A stretch of 64,000 nucleotides of DNA from JBBQWR01 sp038210495 (GTDB lineage Bacteria; Planctomycetota; Planctomycetia; Pirellulales; DATAWG01), in assembly GCA_038210495.1 (NCBI GenBank), contig JBBQWR010000032.1, positions 1-64,000 on the forward strand. Direction: 5' to 3'. This document shows positions 43,996-52,760 of the stretch, piece by piece. The notes beneath the pieces are model-generated. The model ran no database searches, was not told the origin of the DNA, and saw nothing but the letters and a program-made list of their open reading frames with translations. How positions within the stretch are numbered: the stretch's first letter is position 1; every line of letters begins with the position of its first letter. The position numbers and the translations under genes are program-made.

Positions 43996-46900
43996 TCAAC
44001 GGGGCGCCGCGCGGTACTCTAGCGCTTTGCTCACCGCCGGCAGCACGGTTCGCGTCATCTTGGGATCGCTCAGGCTGCCGGTGACGCTGATTTGCATGAG
44101 CTGCCGGCTGGCGGCGCCCATGACATTCTTGAGGACCGGCAGTTGCCAGTCGCTGCGGCCGACCAGCGAGTGGAATTTCAGATCGATGCCCAAGTCGAAT
44201 CCCATCTGGCCGCTGCCTTCGAGGCTGATCGCGTCGCCGTTGAAGGCCACGTTGTCCAGATACATGTGGTCCCCTTCGATCCGATATTTGATCGTGCTGT
44301 TGGTGAAGGCCGTCGAGTCGGGTGTCTTGACGCTCAACAGTTTCAGCAGCGAGACCATGAAGGGCAGCTCGTAAATATCGGCCTGCGAAAGTCGGATTTC
44401 GCCACGTCCCAACAGCGAATGCACGCCGCTCGTGTCGCCGCCGAGATTGATGCTCGCGAGCACTTTGCCGTCGAGCTTTTGTTTGCCCGGCGCGAATTCG
44501 TGAGCGAACCGCTTGAGGTCGCCATCGGTCAGCAGGGCCTGGAGCGAAAACGTCGATTTATCGCCCAGCACAAGCGCGCAATCCAATTGCGCGCCGCCAC
44601 CGTACAGTGAGGCCGTGACATGCGGTGGCGGGGGGCCATTGGCCGGTCGCGGCGCCCCGGCCCCAAAAATCACTTGCCGATTGTCGAAATACAACGGCCC
44701 TTTGACCTGCGTGAATTGGAAATCCTTGAACGTCACCGAATCGATCGAGGCCTGCCCACCGCAGCGCACTTTTTCGCCGTCCCAGTCGCCGATCAACCGA
44801 ATATTGCCGTTCAAGTTTTCTAGCCGAACGGACTGGCCCACCGACGCTTGGTTCGTGACGACGTTCACGTTCCATTTGGTTTGCACGGGCTTGGTCGTAT
44901 CGGCCGCCGCCGCGAATTCGACCGAGCCGGAAATATTCATGGCGCCCATCGGATTCAGATCGGTCACATTCTTTTTGATTCGCCCACTGAGCGCGGCCAT
45001 TAGATCGCGATCGGCCCGGAGGCGGTCGACGACGAACCGCTCGAATTTCAGATTCCAGTTGCCGGCGCCGTCGAAGTTGCAGAACCCGGAGGCTTCGAGC
45101 GGCGTGCGATCGTGGACGGCTCGGATGTTTTCCAGGTCGATGTGCCCCTCGCGATAGGACATCGCGCCGCGGAGTTTTTCCAGGCGATACGGGAAGAAAA
45201 CCGGCGCGATCGAAGTCGTCTCGTCGACCGGCTCGGCGCGAAACCGCACGTCGGGCTTTTTTTCGGCCGAGAGGAAATGCACGTCGGACGTGAGATGGAT
45301 GGCGCCCTGAGGCTTCAATTGATTCCACACCCGCTGCGCCGACGGCGGAAGCGAATCGCGAAGATCCTCTTGAAGCGGCACGCTGGTGGCGTTGAACTGC
45401 AGCGACAACTCCGTGCCGTCGGCCACCGGGTTCAAGAAGCCTTGGCAATGGATGTGACCCGGGCCGTTGGTCCCCTCGAGCTCGCGGAACGTCCAGTGAT
45501 TGTCGACCATCACTACCGTGCCGACAATATTGTTGATCGGATATGGGAATTTGTCGTATCGGACCGAGGCCCGATTGAGGTTCAGCCACAGGCTGAGCAC
45601 GGGCGGCCGGCTCGTGTCCTCGCGATGCGATTTCATCACGAAGTTGAACGTGCCGGAGGGATTGAGGGCCCGGATTACCTCGCGCGGCTTCTCCTGAATC
45701 GCCGAAAACAGATTTTCGTCGAACGGCACATTGTCCCCGCGTACATCGAGATCGCCGGTATAGTGCTCGCCCGGATTCTCGAAACGGCCGGTGATCGCGA
45801 CCCGTTGACCGGCGGCATAGGCCGTCATATCGATCGTGGCGTGTCCATCGACGAGCCGCAGCGTTCCCGATCCGCGATCGAGACGATACGGAAATTTGAA
45901 GAACGTGCCCGAGACGTTGAGACACTGCACGGTCAGATCGGGCCGCCACGACTTGCCGTCGAACGAGAGCGCCAGATCGGCGTTGATCTCGCCGGCCGGG
46001 AGAAATTTTCGCCACTCGTCGAGCAGTTTTTCCGGCAGCACGGATTCCCATTGCCGACCGATAAGCAGGTGCTCGGTATGGGCTCTGATTCTCAACGGCG
46101 CGCCGGCGCGGTAACCCTGGATCTCGCCGGCCGCGTGAAGAGACGCCTGTCCGGCGCGGGCCGTGAGATCCTCGACGACGAGCCCTTGGTTGTCGGCTCG
46201 GAAATCGACCTTCATGTCGGTCAGCGGATACGGTAACCGCGGATCGTCGAATCGGCCGCTCGAGAGTTGGCCTTTGACCTGAAAGATCACCGGCACGGCG
46301 CCGCCCGGATTGTCGTGGCCGCGGAATTCGATTCGGGCTTGGCCGCGCATTGGCGCCAGGACGGCCAGTCGATTGGTCAAGTCGGCCGGCAGCGAATCGC
46401 GGAACTCAGGCGAGAAGTCGAGGCCCGACAGCGTGCCCTCGAAGCTCATGCCTTTGAAGTCGGGGCCGATTTTGCCGGCGAACTCGATCCGCTGAAAATG
46501 ATCGCCGCCCAAGTAGCCGCGGAGCTCGGTGTTCCACTCGCCAGGCCGTTCGGCCGGAGTGACCTCCGTCTGCATATTGATATCGCGGAGCGTGACGGTG
46601 CTGGTCGGGTTCTTGAGCGGGTCGAAGAACTCGAACGTGCCGTTCTCGATCGTGACCGGCAGCGGCTTGGGGCCGAATTTCGGAATCGGTAGGAGATGCA
46701 TCGCGCTCCAGGTTCCGTCGGGACGGCGAGTCGAGTGCAACGTCGGCCGGCGGATCAGGCCGTGCGTGATCTTCGGCTCCCCTTTCATCAACTCGGGCAG
46801 GCTCGTTTGACAAAAGAGGATCAGCTCGTCGAAATAGGCCAGTTCCGCCTGCGGGCCCGTGGCATTGGGATCGACGAGCGTCAGACCGCGGACTTCGATT

Positions 46901-47100
46901 CCCTCGCCATCAACGAGCTGAGCCGAGCGAACGGTGACGACCAAATTCTTGTAATGCCCTTGGAGCTTGGCCTGGACCTGTTTGCGAATTTCGTCGTTGA
47001 CCCGGCTGTAGAAATAGAGTCCCAGCGCAACGCCAGCCATCAGCGCGGCGAGGGCGCCCCACTTAAAGACGAACCAGCAGGTATTGACGACTTCTTTCAA
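43996..47100 (-). CDS. AsmA-like membrane-anchored envelope protein
   Basis: 1034 residues. One N-terminal helix (about 12-31, WGALAALMAGVALGLYFYSR) anchors a long repetitive beta-rich body. C-terminal segment FSLQALLTDGDLKRFAHEFAPGKQKLDGKV and GSGQMGFDLGIDLKFHSL match the AsmA C-terminal type, so it belongs to the AsmA/TamB group, some of which transport lipids across the periplasm. Translation apparently starts at the TTG at 47100, whose TTGA overlaps the stop of the upstream GT39 gene; the next ATG is inside the helix. The two genes thus look coupled. Confidence 0.85.
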   Translation of the reverse strand: MKEVVNTCWFVFKWGALAALMAGVALGLYFYSRVNDEIRKQVQAKLQGHYKNLVVTVRSAQLVDGEGIEVRGLTLVDPNATGPQAELAYFDELILFCQTSLPELMKGEPKITHGLIRRPTLHSTRRPDGTWSAMHLLPIPKFGPKPLPVTIENGTFEFFDPLKNPTSTVTLRDINMQTEVTPAERPGEWNTELRGYLGGDHFQRIEFAGKIGPDFKGMSFEGTLSGLDFSPEFRDSLPADLTNRLAVLAPMRGQARIEFRGHDNPGGAVPVIFQVKGQLSSGRFDDPRLPYPLTDMKVDFRADNQGLVVEDLTARAGQASLHAAGEIQGYRAGAPLRIRAHTEHLLIGRQWESVLPEKLLDEWRKFLPAGEINADLALSFDGKSWRPDLTVQCLNVSGTFFKFPYRLDRGSGTLRLVDGHATIDMTAYAAGQRVAITGRFENPGEHYTGDLDVRGDNVPFDENLFSAIQEKPREVIRALNPSGTFNFVMKSHREDTSRPPVLSLWLNLNRASVRYDKFPYPINNIVGTVVMVDNHWTFRELEGTNGPGHIHCQGFLNPVADGTELSLQFNATSVPLQEDLRDSLPPSAQRVWNQLKPQGAIHLTSDVHFLSAEKKPDVRFRAEPVDETTSIAPVFFPYRLEKLRGAMSYREGHIDLENIRAVHDRTPLEASGFCNFDGAGNWNLKFERFVVDRLRADRDLMAALSGRIKKNVTDLNPMGAMNISGSVEFAAAADTTKPVQTKWNVNVVTNQASVGQSVRLENLNGNIRLIGDWDGEKVRCGGQASIDSVTFKDFQFTQVKGPLYFDNRQVIFGAGAPRPANGPPPPHVTASLYGGGAQLDCALVLGDKSTFSLQALLTDGDLKRFAHEFAPGKQKLDGKVLASINLGGDTSGVHSLLGRGEIRLSQADIYELPFMVSLLKLLSVKTPDSTAFTNSTIKYRIEGDHMYLDNVAFNGDAISLEGSGQMGFDLGIDLKFHSLVGRSDWQLPVLKNVMGAASRQLMQISVTGSLSDPKMTRTVLPAVSKALEYRAAPR

Positions 47101-48560
47101 GGGGAGAGGCGAAATGTTAGAGATCCGGGGATTGCGGGTTCCGCTTTAGCCGTGGCGCTCGTGCCACGTCCCGTCAATCGCCACATATAATCGACCGCGC
47201 CGGCGGCGAGGACGATCAGGCACAACATCGCCGGCTCGCGATACCGGATCGAACCGACGAAGACCATGTGCAGCAGGCTGAAGTAAACCGCCGGGAGCCA
47301 GCAGAGGACGGGGGCCAGGCGGGATGCGACAAGTCGGGAGACGGGAGTCGGGAGTCGGGAGTACATGGCCGCGGCATCCTGCTGCGCCGTAACATCTGGG
47401 TCCACTAGCGGCGGCGGTCGGCGAGTGAACACCACGGCGCCGCAAATGCCTGTGATCAAAAGTGGAACGTACGTCAGCGCAACGGCCAGTCGCAGCGGCC
47501 ACGATCTTAAGCCGGGCTCGTTCGGCCAGATGTTCCAAGTTCGGAGCAGCTTGATGCCGGCTAGCTGAACGGCTCGCAGGGGATGGTCGGCAGCCCAATC
47601 GATCGCCGCCTGCCGCATCCGCTGATCGAGCCGATATTCGAACGTGTCTGCCGGCGGCGCTCCGCGAGCGATCGCGTCCGCCTCCGATTGGCGCTCGGCC
47701 GGCACAAATCGATCGACGAAAGACATCTCGCTGCTCCCGTCCGCCTGGGGATTCAGCCCGTCGTACAAACTGGCGCCCACTTGAAGCGTGGTCGGCACGG
47801 AATGTCCCGTGACTTGAAAGTTGCGAATCCACCAGGGGGACATGGCCGCAGTGAGACCGATCAGGACGAGGGCGACGTCGAGAAGGCGGGAAGCGTGGCG
47901 GGTGGCGCGTGGCGAGTGGCGGGTCGGAAATTGCGGCTGCGGGACAACGAGCGATAGGACGGCTGCGATGGGAGTAAATAACAGCCAACTGGGGCGCGTG
48001 AGCGACGCTAGCCCGGCGAGGATTCCCGTCGACAATAACAACCAGCGGCGGCGCGCTGAAGACGGTGTTTGATCCGCCATTGTCCACAGCAGCAGTTGGG
48101 CGAGCATCAAGGGGCAGAACGACGCTTCGCTGAGCACGAGGGCGCCTTGGGCGATCGCGCCAGGATAGAGCGCCGCCAGCAGCGCGGCTAATCGCCCGGT
48201 CTGGGCGTCGAACATCATTCGCGAGAGCCAATACACACCTCCCACGGCCAACGTGCCGAGCACCGCGCTTAATGCGTATCCAAACGCTGCCGGCGGATTG
48301 TCTCCCCCGATCCAAAACAGCGGAGCGAGCACGATCGGATAACCGGGCGTCCGAAACACCCGTGCCGGCGGCGAGCCGTATTCATAAGGTCGTCCTTCAG
48401 CCACGCTCCGGGCGAGCGCCCAATACGAATCGCTATCTCCAAATCCAAATCGCTCCCCATCCGGCAACCGGCTTTGCCACCAAGCGCCCACCGCCAACCG
48501 CGCGATCAAAGCGATCGCTAGGATCGCCCAAAACGAAACGCTGGATCGACCTGTGCGCAT
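47097..48560 (-). CDS. GT39-family (ArnT/PMT-like) membrane glycosyltransferase
   Basis: 487 residues from ATG 48560. About ten membrane helices. The first outer loop has FGFGDSDSYWALARSVAEGRPYEYG, with the acidic pair expected at the catalytic site, and RTPGYPIVLAPLFW follows, typical of PMT_2/GT39 enzymes that move sugars from polyprenyl carriers. Two loops are expanded by translated intergenic-type repeats: PQFPTRHSPRATRHASR (about 47894-47940) and YSRLPTPVSRLVASRL (about 47332-47365). The former lies in a hydrophilic loop, so it may be tolerated. Confidence 0.85.
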   Translation of the reverse strand: MRTGRSSVSFWAILAIALIARLAVGAWWQSRLPDGERFGFGDSDSYWALARSVAEGRPYEYGSPPARVFRTPGYPIVLAPLFWIGGDNPPAAFGYALSAVLGTLAVGGVYWLSRMMFDAQTGRLAALLAALYPGAIAQGALVLSEASFCPLMLAQLLLWTMADQTPSSARRRWLLLSTGILAGLASLTRPSWLLFTPIAAVLSLVVPQPQFPTRHSPRATRHASRLLDVALVLIGLTAAMSPWWIRNFQVTGHSVPTTLQVGASLYDGLNPQADGSSEMSFVDRFVPAERQSEADAIARGAPPADTFEYRLDQRMRQAAIDWAADHPLRAVQLAGIKLLRTWNIWPNEPGLRSWPLRLAVALTYVPLLITGICGAVVFTRRPPPLVDPDVTAQQDAAAMYSRLPTPVSRLVASRLAPVLCWLPAVYFSLLHMVFVGSIRYREPAMLCLIVLAAGAVDYMWRLTGRGTSATAKAEPAIPGSLTFRLSP

Positions 48561-48922
48561 GGACAACCGGCGCCTCAATGGACAAAGAGGGGGGAATGGT
48601 AAGCGGGGCAGAGTTTTGGGTCAATGCAGGTTAATCGGCGGCCGGGCGTTTGCTGGCGCCCGCGATCGCATCTGTTCGTGCAACCGGTTGGCGAGCTTTG
48701 CGCATCGCGCCGGATGTGCCGACGGGCGCTGGAAAAACTGCCCCAATTCGCCGTTTTCCCTTGCTTTACTTCCGCGCGGCCGCTTGTATACTCAAACCCA
48801 AGTGCGCTCCCGCGTCAGGCGCGTTCGCGCCGCACAAATTCTGCCCAGGCACAGCCCCAGCCGATTCCGTTCCGATTTCGGCTCAATTGCTTACATCTAA
48901 TTTGGAAGCGGAGACTCCTCGA
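48561..48922. other. 362-bp divergent region, GT39 and MFS genes
   Basis: Contains a plausible sigma-70 promoter for the MFS gene (listed separately). No gene or RNA is supported. Confidence 0.5.
48765..48792 (+). promoter_or_regulatory. candidate sigma-70 promoter of the MFS gene
   Basis: TTTACT (-35 like, 48765-48770), 16 bp, TATACT (-10 like, 48787-48792). A 5' leader of about 120 nt would precede the ATG at 48923. Confidence 0.4.
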
Positions 48923-50404
48923 ATGGATGGTCAAACTAGCCACCGCAACATTTTCATCGCCAGCTTTATGACGCTGATCGCCGCCGGAATGGGCTTCGGC
49001 ATCCGGGCGGGCATCCTAGTCGACTGGGGTTCGAATTTCGGTTTCACGAAAACCGACCTAGGGACAATTACGGGTGGCGGACTGGTCGGCTTCGGCGTGA
49101 CGATTATCGTGTGCAGCATGTTCGCCGATCGGCTCGGTTATAAGCCGCTGCTCGCGGGCGCCTTTTTGCTCCACGTCGCCTCCGCGATCGTGACGCTCGC
49201 CGCGACTCCTATTTATAACTCGATGGTTCAAAGCGATCCGAGTGGAGCCAAGAATGCGACCTATTGGTGCCTCTATGTCGGTATGTTTATGTTCGCGCTG
49301 GGCAACGGGCTCTGCGAAGCTGTCATCAACCCCCTAGTAGCGACCCTCTATCCCAACCGAAAGACTCACTACCTCAATATCTTGCACGCGGGCTGGCCGG
49401 CCGGGCTTGTGATCGGCGGCTTGGTCGCCTATGCCTTCGCCGGAGACAAGGCCGCGATCAACCATGTGCGCTGGGAAGTGCTGATGGCGCTATTCCTCAT
49501 TCCGACGCTCGCCTATGGGACCATTACGCTTCGCGAGAAATTCCCATTGTCCGAAGCGCGCGTGGCTGGTGTCAGTTTCGGTCAAATGGCGGCCCAATTC
49601 CTTTCGCCGCTGCTGCTCCTGCTGTTGCTTATCCATGCCATGGTTGGCTATGTCGAATTGGGCACCGATAGTTGGATTTCGAATATTACGCAAAACGTGA
49701 TCGCGGAGAAGGCATTGCTTCTCTTCGTTTACACTTCGACATTGATGTTCGTCTTGCGATTCTTCGCGGGGCCGATTGTCGAACGCATCAATCCGTTCGG
49801 ATTGCTTACAGTGAGCGCTATTTTGGGTTGCATCGGATTGACGCTGTTGGGAACTAGCGATGGAGTCGCAATGATGTTTTTCGCCGGCACCATTTACGGC
49901 TTGGGAAAAACATTCTTGTGGCCGACGATGTTGGGAGTCGTGGGCGAGCGATTTCCCAAAGGAGGCGCGTTGGCAATGGGGACAATGGGGGGAATTGGGA
50001 TGCTTTCCGCCGGCCTGTTAGGCGGCCCCGGCATTGGCTACGAGCAGGACTATTTTGCTTCGAACCAGCTCAAGCAGGCATCGCCCGAAACTTACGCCCG
50101 TTATGTATCACCCGAGAAGAATCGCTTCTTGGTTTTTCCGGAAATTTCGGGCCTGGATGGCAAGAAGGTCGGCGATTTGCAATCCAAGGTCGACGATAAG
50201 AAACCGCTAACGGTTCAAGAAGAATCCGACAAGCCTTACGTTTTCGCTGCCCTTTTATACGGGGGACGTTGGGCTCTCAGGGTCACGGCGGCGATTCCCG
50301 CGACAATGGCGGTTCTATTCCTGGGCTTGGTCATCTACTTCGCGATGAAGGGCGGATATAAAACTGTTCACATCACGGGGGAACAAGGGCCCACCGAATA
50401 TTAG
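48923..50404 (+). CDS. MFS transporter
   Basis: 493 residues from ATG 48923. About twelve membrane helices, with FADRLGYKPLL as the cytoplasmic loop 2-3 motif. An extra hydrophilic segment of about 80 residues (YEQDYFASNQ to KPYVFAALLYG) sits before the last helices. MFS proteins of this layout are common in planctomycetes; the substrate is unknown. A strong terminator follows at 50453-50488, within the convergent tilS end. Confidence 0.88.
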   Translation: MDGQTSHRNIFIASFMTLIAAGMGFGIRAGILVDWGSNFGFTKTDLGTITGGGLVGFGVTIIVCSMFADRLGYKPLLAGAFLLHVASAIVTLAATPIYNSMVQSDPSGAKNATYWCLYVGMFMFALGNGLCEAVINPLVATLYPNRKTHYLNILHAGWPAGLVIGGLVAYAFAGDKAAINHVRWEVLMALFLIPTLAYGTITLREKFPLSEARVAGVSFGQMAAQFLSPLLLLLLLIHAMVGYVELGTDSWISNITQNVIAEKALLLFVYTSTLMFVLRFFAGPIVERINPFGLLTVSAILGCIGLTLLGTSDGVAMMFFAGTIYGLGKTFLWPTMLGVVGERFPKGGALAMGTMGGIGMLSAGLLGGPGIGYEQDYFASNQLKQASPETYARYVSPEKNRFLVFPEISGLDGKKVGDLQSKVDDKKPLTVQEESDKPYVFAALLYGGRWALRVTAAIPATMAVLFLGLVIYFAMKGGYKTVHITGEQGPTEY

Positions 50405-50447
50405 CGACTCAACACGGCACGCCGGCCCGGTGATGTGGAAGTGCGGA

Positions 50448-51476
50448 TCACGACAAGCGAGCGAACGAAAGCTGCTCGCTTGTTTTTTGCGCGAGAACCG
50501 CGCCGGGGAATGTGCGGCTCGCGTCGGGCTGTGTTGGCGGGCCGAGGGCCATGTCGGCGAGTAAATTCCACTGCTCAAAACCCATCGACTGCCGCGGCCA
50601 ACTCTGGCGCCGCCAGAGAACCACGAAAACTTCACGCACCAAGTGTCGTGCTTCGCCGGCGAGCGGGCGGCAATCGAGAATCGCGTCCGGCGCCGGCGCG
50701 CTATCACCGTGAATCGGCGTCAGGCAGCGATCGAGCAACTCGGCCGCGCGGGCTTCGATCACTTGCTGCGCGTCGCGGGCCGTCTCGCCGAGTCGAACTA
50801 GCGCCGCGACGACATCGCGGTTGAAATCGCCAGCCAATCGCGGCAGTAGATCGTGGCGGATCCGGTTGCGAGTGAATTCGCGATTGGCGTTGGATGCGTC
50901 TTCTCGAAAGTCCTGTTGCAGATCGTTGAGATACAACCGCAAACCGGACCGCCGCGCGTCGAGCAGCGGCCGAAGCAACGTGACGGCGTCACCAAGCTGC
51001 CGGGCGCGATGCATGCCGGCCAAGCCCGCGACGGACGTGCCGCGAAGAATGCGATGAATGATCGTCTCCGCCTGGTCGTCGGCCGTATGGGCCGTCACAA
51101 CATAGCGGGCGCCCAGTCGCTCGGCGGCCATTTGCAAAAAATGGTAACGCTGCTCTCGAGCCGCCGCTTCGATGCCATCGCCGACTGACGTGGCTAATGA
51201 CTCTGTATCACCAGCGCCAATCTCAATGGGCAACGAAAGCCGATCAGCCAATTTCGCCACAAACGCCGCGTCGTCCGCTGCTTCGGGCCGCAAACCGTGA
51301 TTGAAATGGCCGACGATCAATCGCCCGGCGCCGCCCGTCTTGAGCGCAGACAATGCTCTCAACAGCGCCACGCTATCCGCGCCGCCTGAAACGGCGACGA
51401 TCACGGAAAAATCTTGCCAGCGCTCCGGCGGCCAACTGGCGGCCAAGATGTCTTCGAGAGCGTGACGCGGCATCAT
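50448..51476 (-). CDS. tilS: tRNA(Ile)-lysidine synthase
   Basis: 342 residues. Converts C34 of tRNA-Ile(CAU) to lysidine so it reads AUA. PP-loop SGGADS (30-35), HFNHGLRPEAADDAAFV, HTADDQAETIIHRILRGTSVAGLAGM and the RPLLDARRSGLRLYL segment are all typical. It is shorter than the E. coli enzyme and lacks the extended C-terminal domains, as many bacterial TilS do. It starts 2 bp after the DUF1501 stop, implying co-transcription. Its last codons coincide with a terminator of the opposite strand. Confidence 0.94.
   Translation of the reverse strand: MMPRHALEDILAASWPPERWQDFSVIVAVSGGADSVALLRALSALKTGGAGRLIVGHFNHGLRPEAADDAAFVAKLADRLSLPIEIGAGDTESLATSVGDGIEAAAREQRYHFLQMAAERLGARYVVTAHTADDQAETIIHRILRGTSVAGLAGMHRARQLGDAVTLLRPLLDARRSGLRLYLNDLQQDFREDASNANREFTRNRIRHDLLPRLAGDFNRDVVAALVRLGETARDAQQVIEARAAELLDRCLTPIHGDSAPAPDAILDCRPLAGEARHLVREVFVVLWRRQSWPRQSMGFEQWNLLADMALGPPTQPDASRTFPGAVLAQKTSEQLSFARLS
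50453..50488 (+). terminator. strong rho-independent terminator of the MFS gene, inside the tilS 3' end
   Basis: ACAAGCGAGC (50453-50462) and GCTCGCTTGT (50474-50483) form a perfect 10-bp stem with an 11-nt loop, followed by a T-run to 50488. The same bases encode the last dozen codons of tilS on the minus strand. Confidence 0.85.
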
Positions 51477-51478
51477 GG

Positions 51479-52702
51479 CTACGCGGTAAGATTCAAATAG
51501 CGAGGCACAAAGCCGGGGAAAACGCGATCGATCGCGCCGTTGTTCAGCCGCTTCTCGACGATCTCGGCGAGCACGGCGCGATAATCGGTCGTCACTCGCA
51601 GATTGCCTTGGTCGTCGAGCTGGTCGGCGCCCAGGCCAGGCCACTGGCCATAGACTTTGCCACCGCGGATGCCTCCGCCCACGACAAACATCGCCGTTCC
51701 GCGGCCGTGGTCGGTGCCGCCGCCTTCATTCGGCGCGGCGCGCCGGCCAAACTCGGACATCACGAGCACGGTCACGCGGCGCATGCGGTCACCGAGATCG
51801 CGCACGAGATTTTGCATCCCCTCGGCCAAGCTTTGCATGGGCCCGGCCAGCATATCCACCTGACCGACGTGGCTATCCCAATCGCCGAGCCCGATCACGG
51901 CCGCTTCCAGCCCGATCTCGGCCTTGATGATTTGCGCGACCTGGGTCAAACGGGAGCCGAATTGGTCGACCGGATACTCGGCGCCGTTTTCCGGCTTGCT
52001 CGGAGATTTCGCGAGTCGCTGGACGGTCGTATAAGTTGCGAGCGTGGCCCGTCCCGAAGTCGAGACCAGATCGGACCCACCTTGGTACAGCGCGCGAAGC
52101 GAATGAAAAAACTGCGGATCCCAACCTCCCGGTGTCTCCAGGCGAAAGTCGGCTAGCGAATCCACGGCGTGAGCCGTCGTCCCCCGCAGCGCCATCGGCA
52201 ACGTGAGGTCCATGGCAATCGCGCGCAGCGGCGAAACATTCGATTGCACGTCGACATTCAAATGCCGGGCGATCCAGCCATCGTGGGCGCCGGGACCTAC
52301 GAGCCCCTGTTCGATCGCGTCGGTGGCCTCGAAATGCGATAATATCGGCACGCTCAGTCCCGCGGCTTGCACGATCGCCAACTGTTTCTGCCGGAAAAGT
52401 GATTCCAGCGGCGCAAACAGCGGATGCAAGCCAAAATAGCCGTCGAGATCGATCAGGCCGCTTGCGACCGCGTCGTAGCTTGGAACAACTTTTCGCAGAC
52501 CGCCCCGCGCGGGTTCGACGGAGCCCATTGAATTGCGCAATGCGGCGAAATTCGGATCGCCAAAGGGTGGAACGGTGTACAGGCCATCCATTCCGCCGCG
52601 CAGAAAGATCACAACCAACACGTCGCCGCTTGGCCCGACTCGCGGACGAAACAGCAGACGGTCGCGATTGCTGGAAACCGGCCGTGCAGGTTGAAGTGGC
52701 AT
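51479..52702 (-). CDS. DUF1501 family protein
   Basis: 407 residues from ATG 52702. Hallmarks: VVIFLRGGMDGLYTVPP, DWDSHVGQ, VTVLVMSEFGRRAAPNEGGGTDHGRGTAMFVVGGGI and the end region. The fold is sulfatase/alkaline-phosphatase like, with the conserved acidic and His metal ligands. No Tat signal in this start, unlike the DUF1501 protein at 61747, so export is uncertain. Next to a DUF1800 gene (58 bp upstream), the usual pair of unknown joint function. Followed by tilS. Confidence 0.9.
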   Translation of the reverse strand: MPLQPARPVSSNRDRLLFRPRVGPSGDVLVVIFLRGGMDGLYTVPPFGDPNFAALRNSMGSVEPARGGLRKVVPSYDAVASGLIDLDGYFGLHPLFAPLESLFRQKQLAIVQAAGLSVPILSHFEATDAIEQGLVGPGAHDGWIARHLNVDVQSNVSPLRAIAMDLTLPMALRGTTAHAVDSLADFRLETPGGWDPQFFHSLRALYQGGSDLVSTSGRATLATYTTVQRLAKSPSKPENGAEYPVDQFGSRLTQVAQIIKAEIGLEAAVIGLGDWDSHVGQVDMLAGPMQSLAEGMQNLVRDLGDRMRRVTVLVMSEFGRRAAPNEGGGTDHGRGTAMFVVGGGIRGGKVYGQWPGLGADQLDDQGNLRVTTDYRAVLAEIVEKRLNNGAIDRVFPGFVPRYLNLTA

Positions 52703-52760
52703 GCGATTGAACCGGGATATGGCTTTTCCCGGGGAGAAACTACACCCGATCAAAAAACTC

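Noticed and set aside
44558..46051. 497-codon minus frame inside the AsmA-like gene
   Set aside because: Same strand, different frame; no motif and a composition typical of a shadow.
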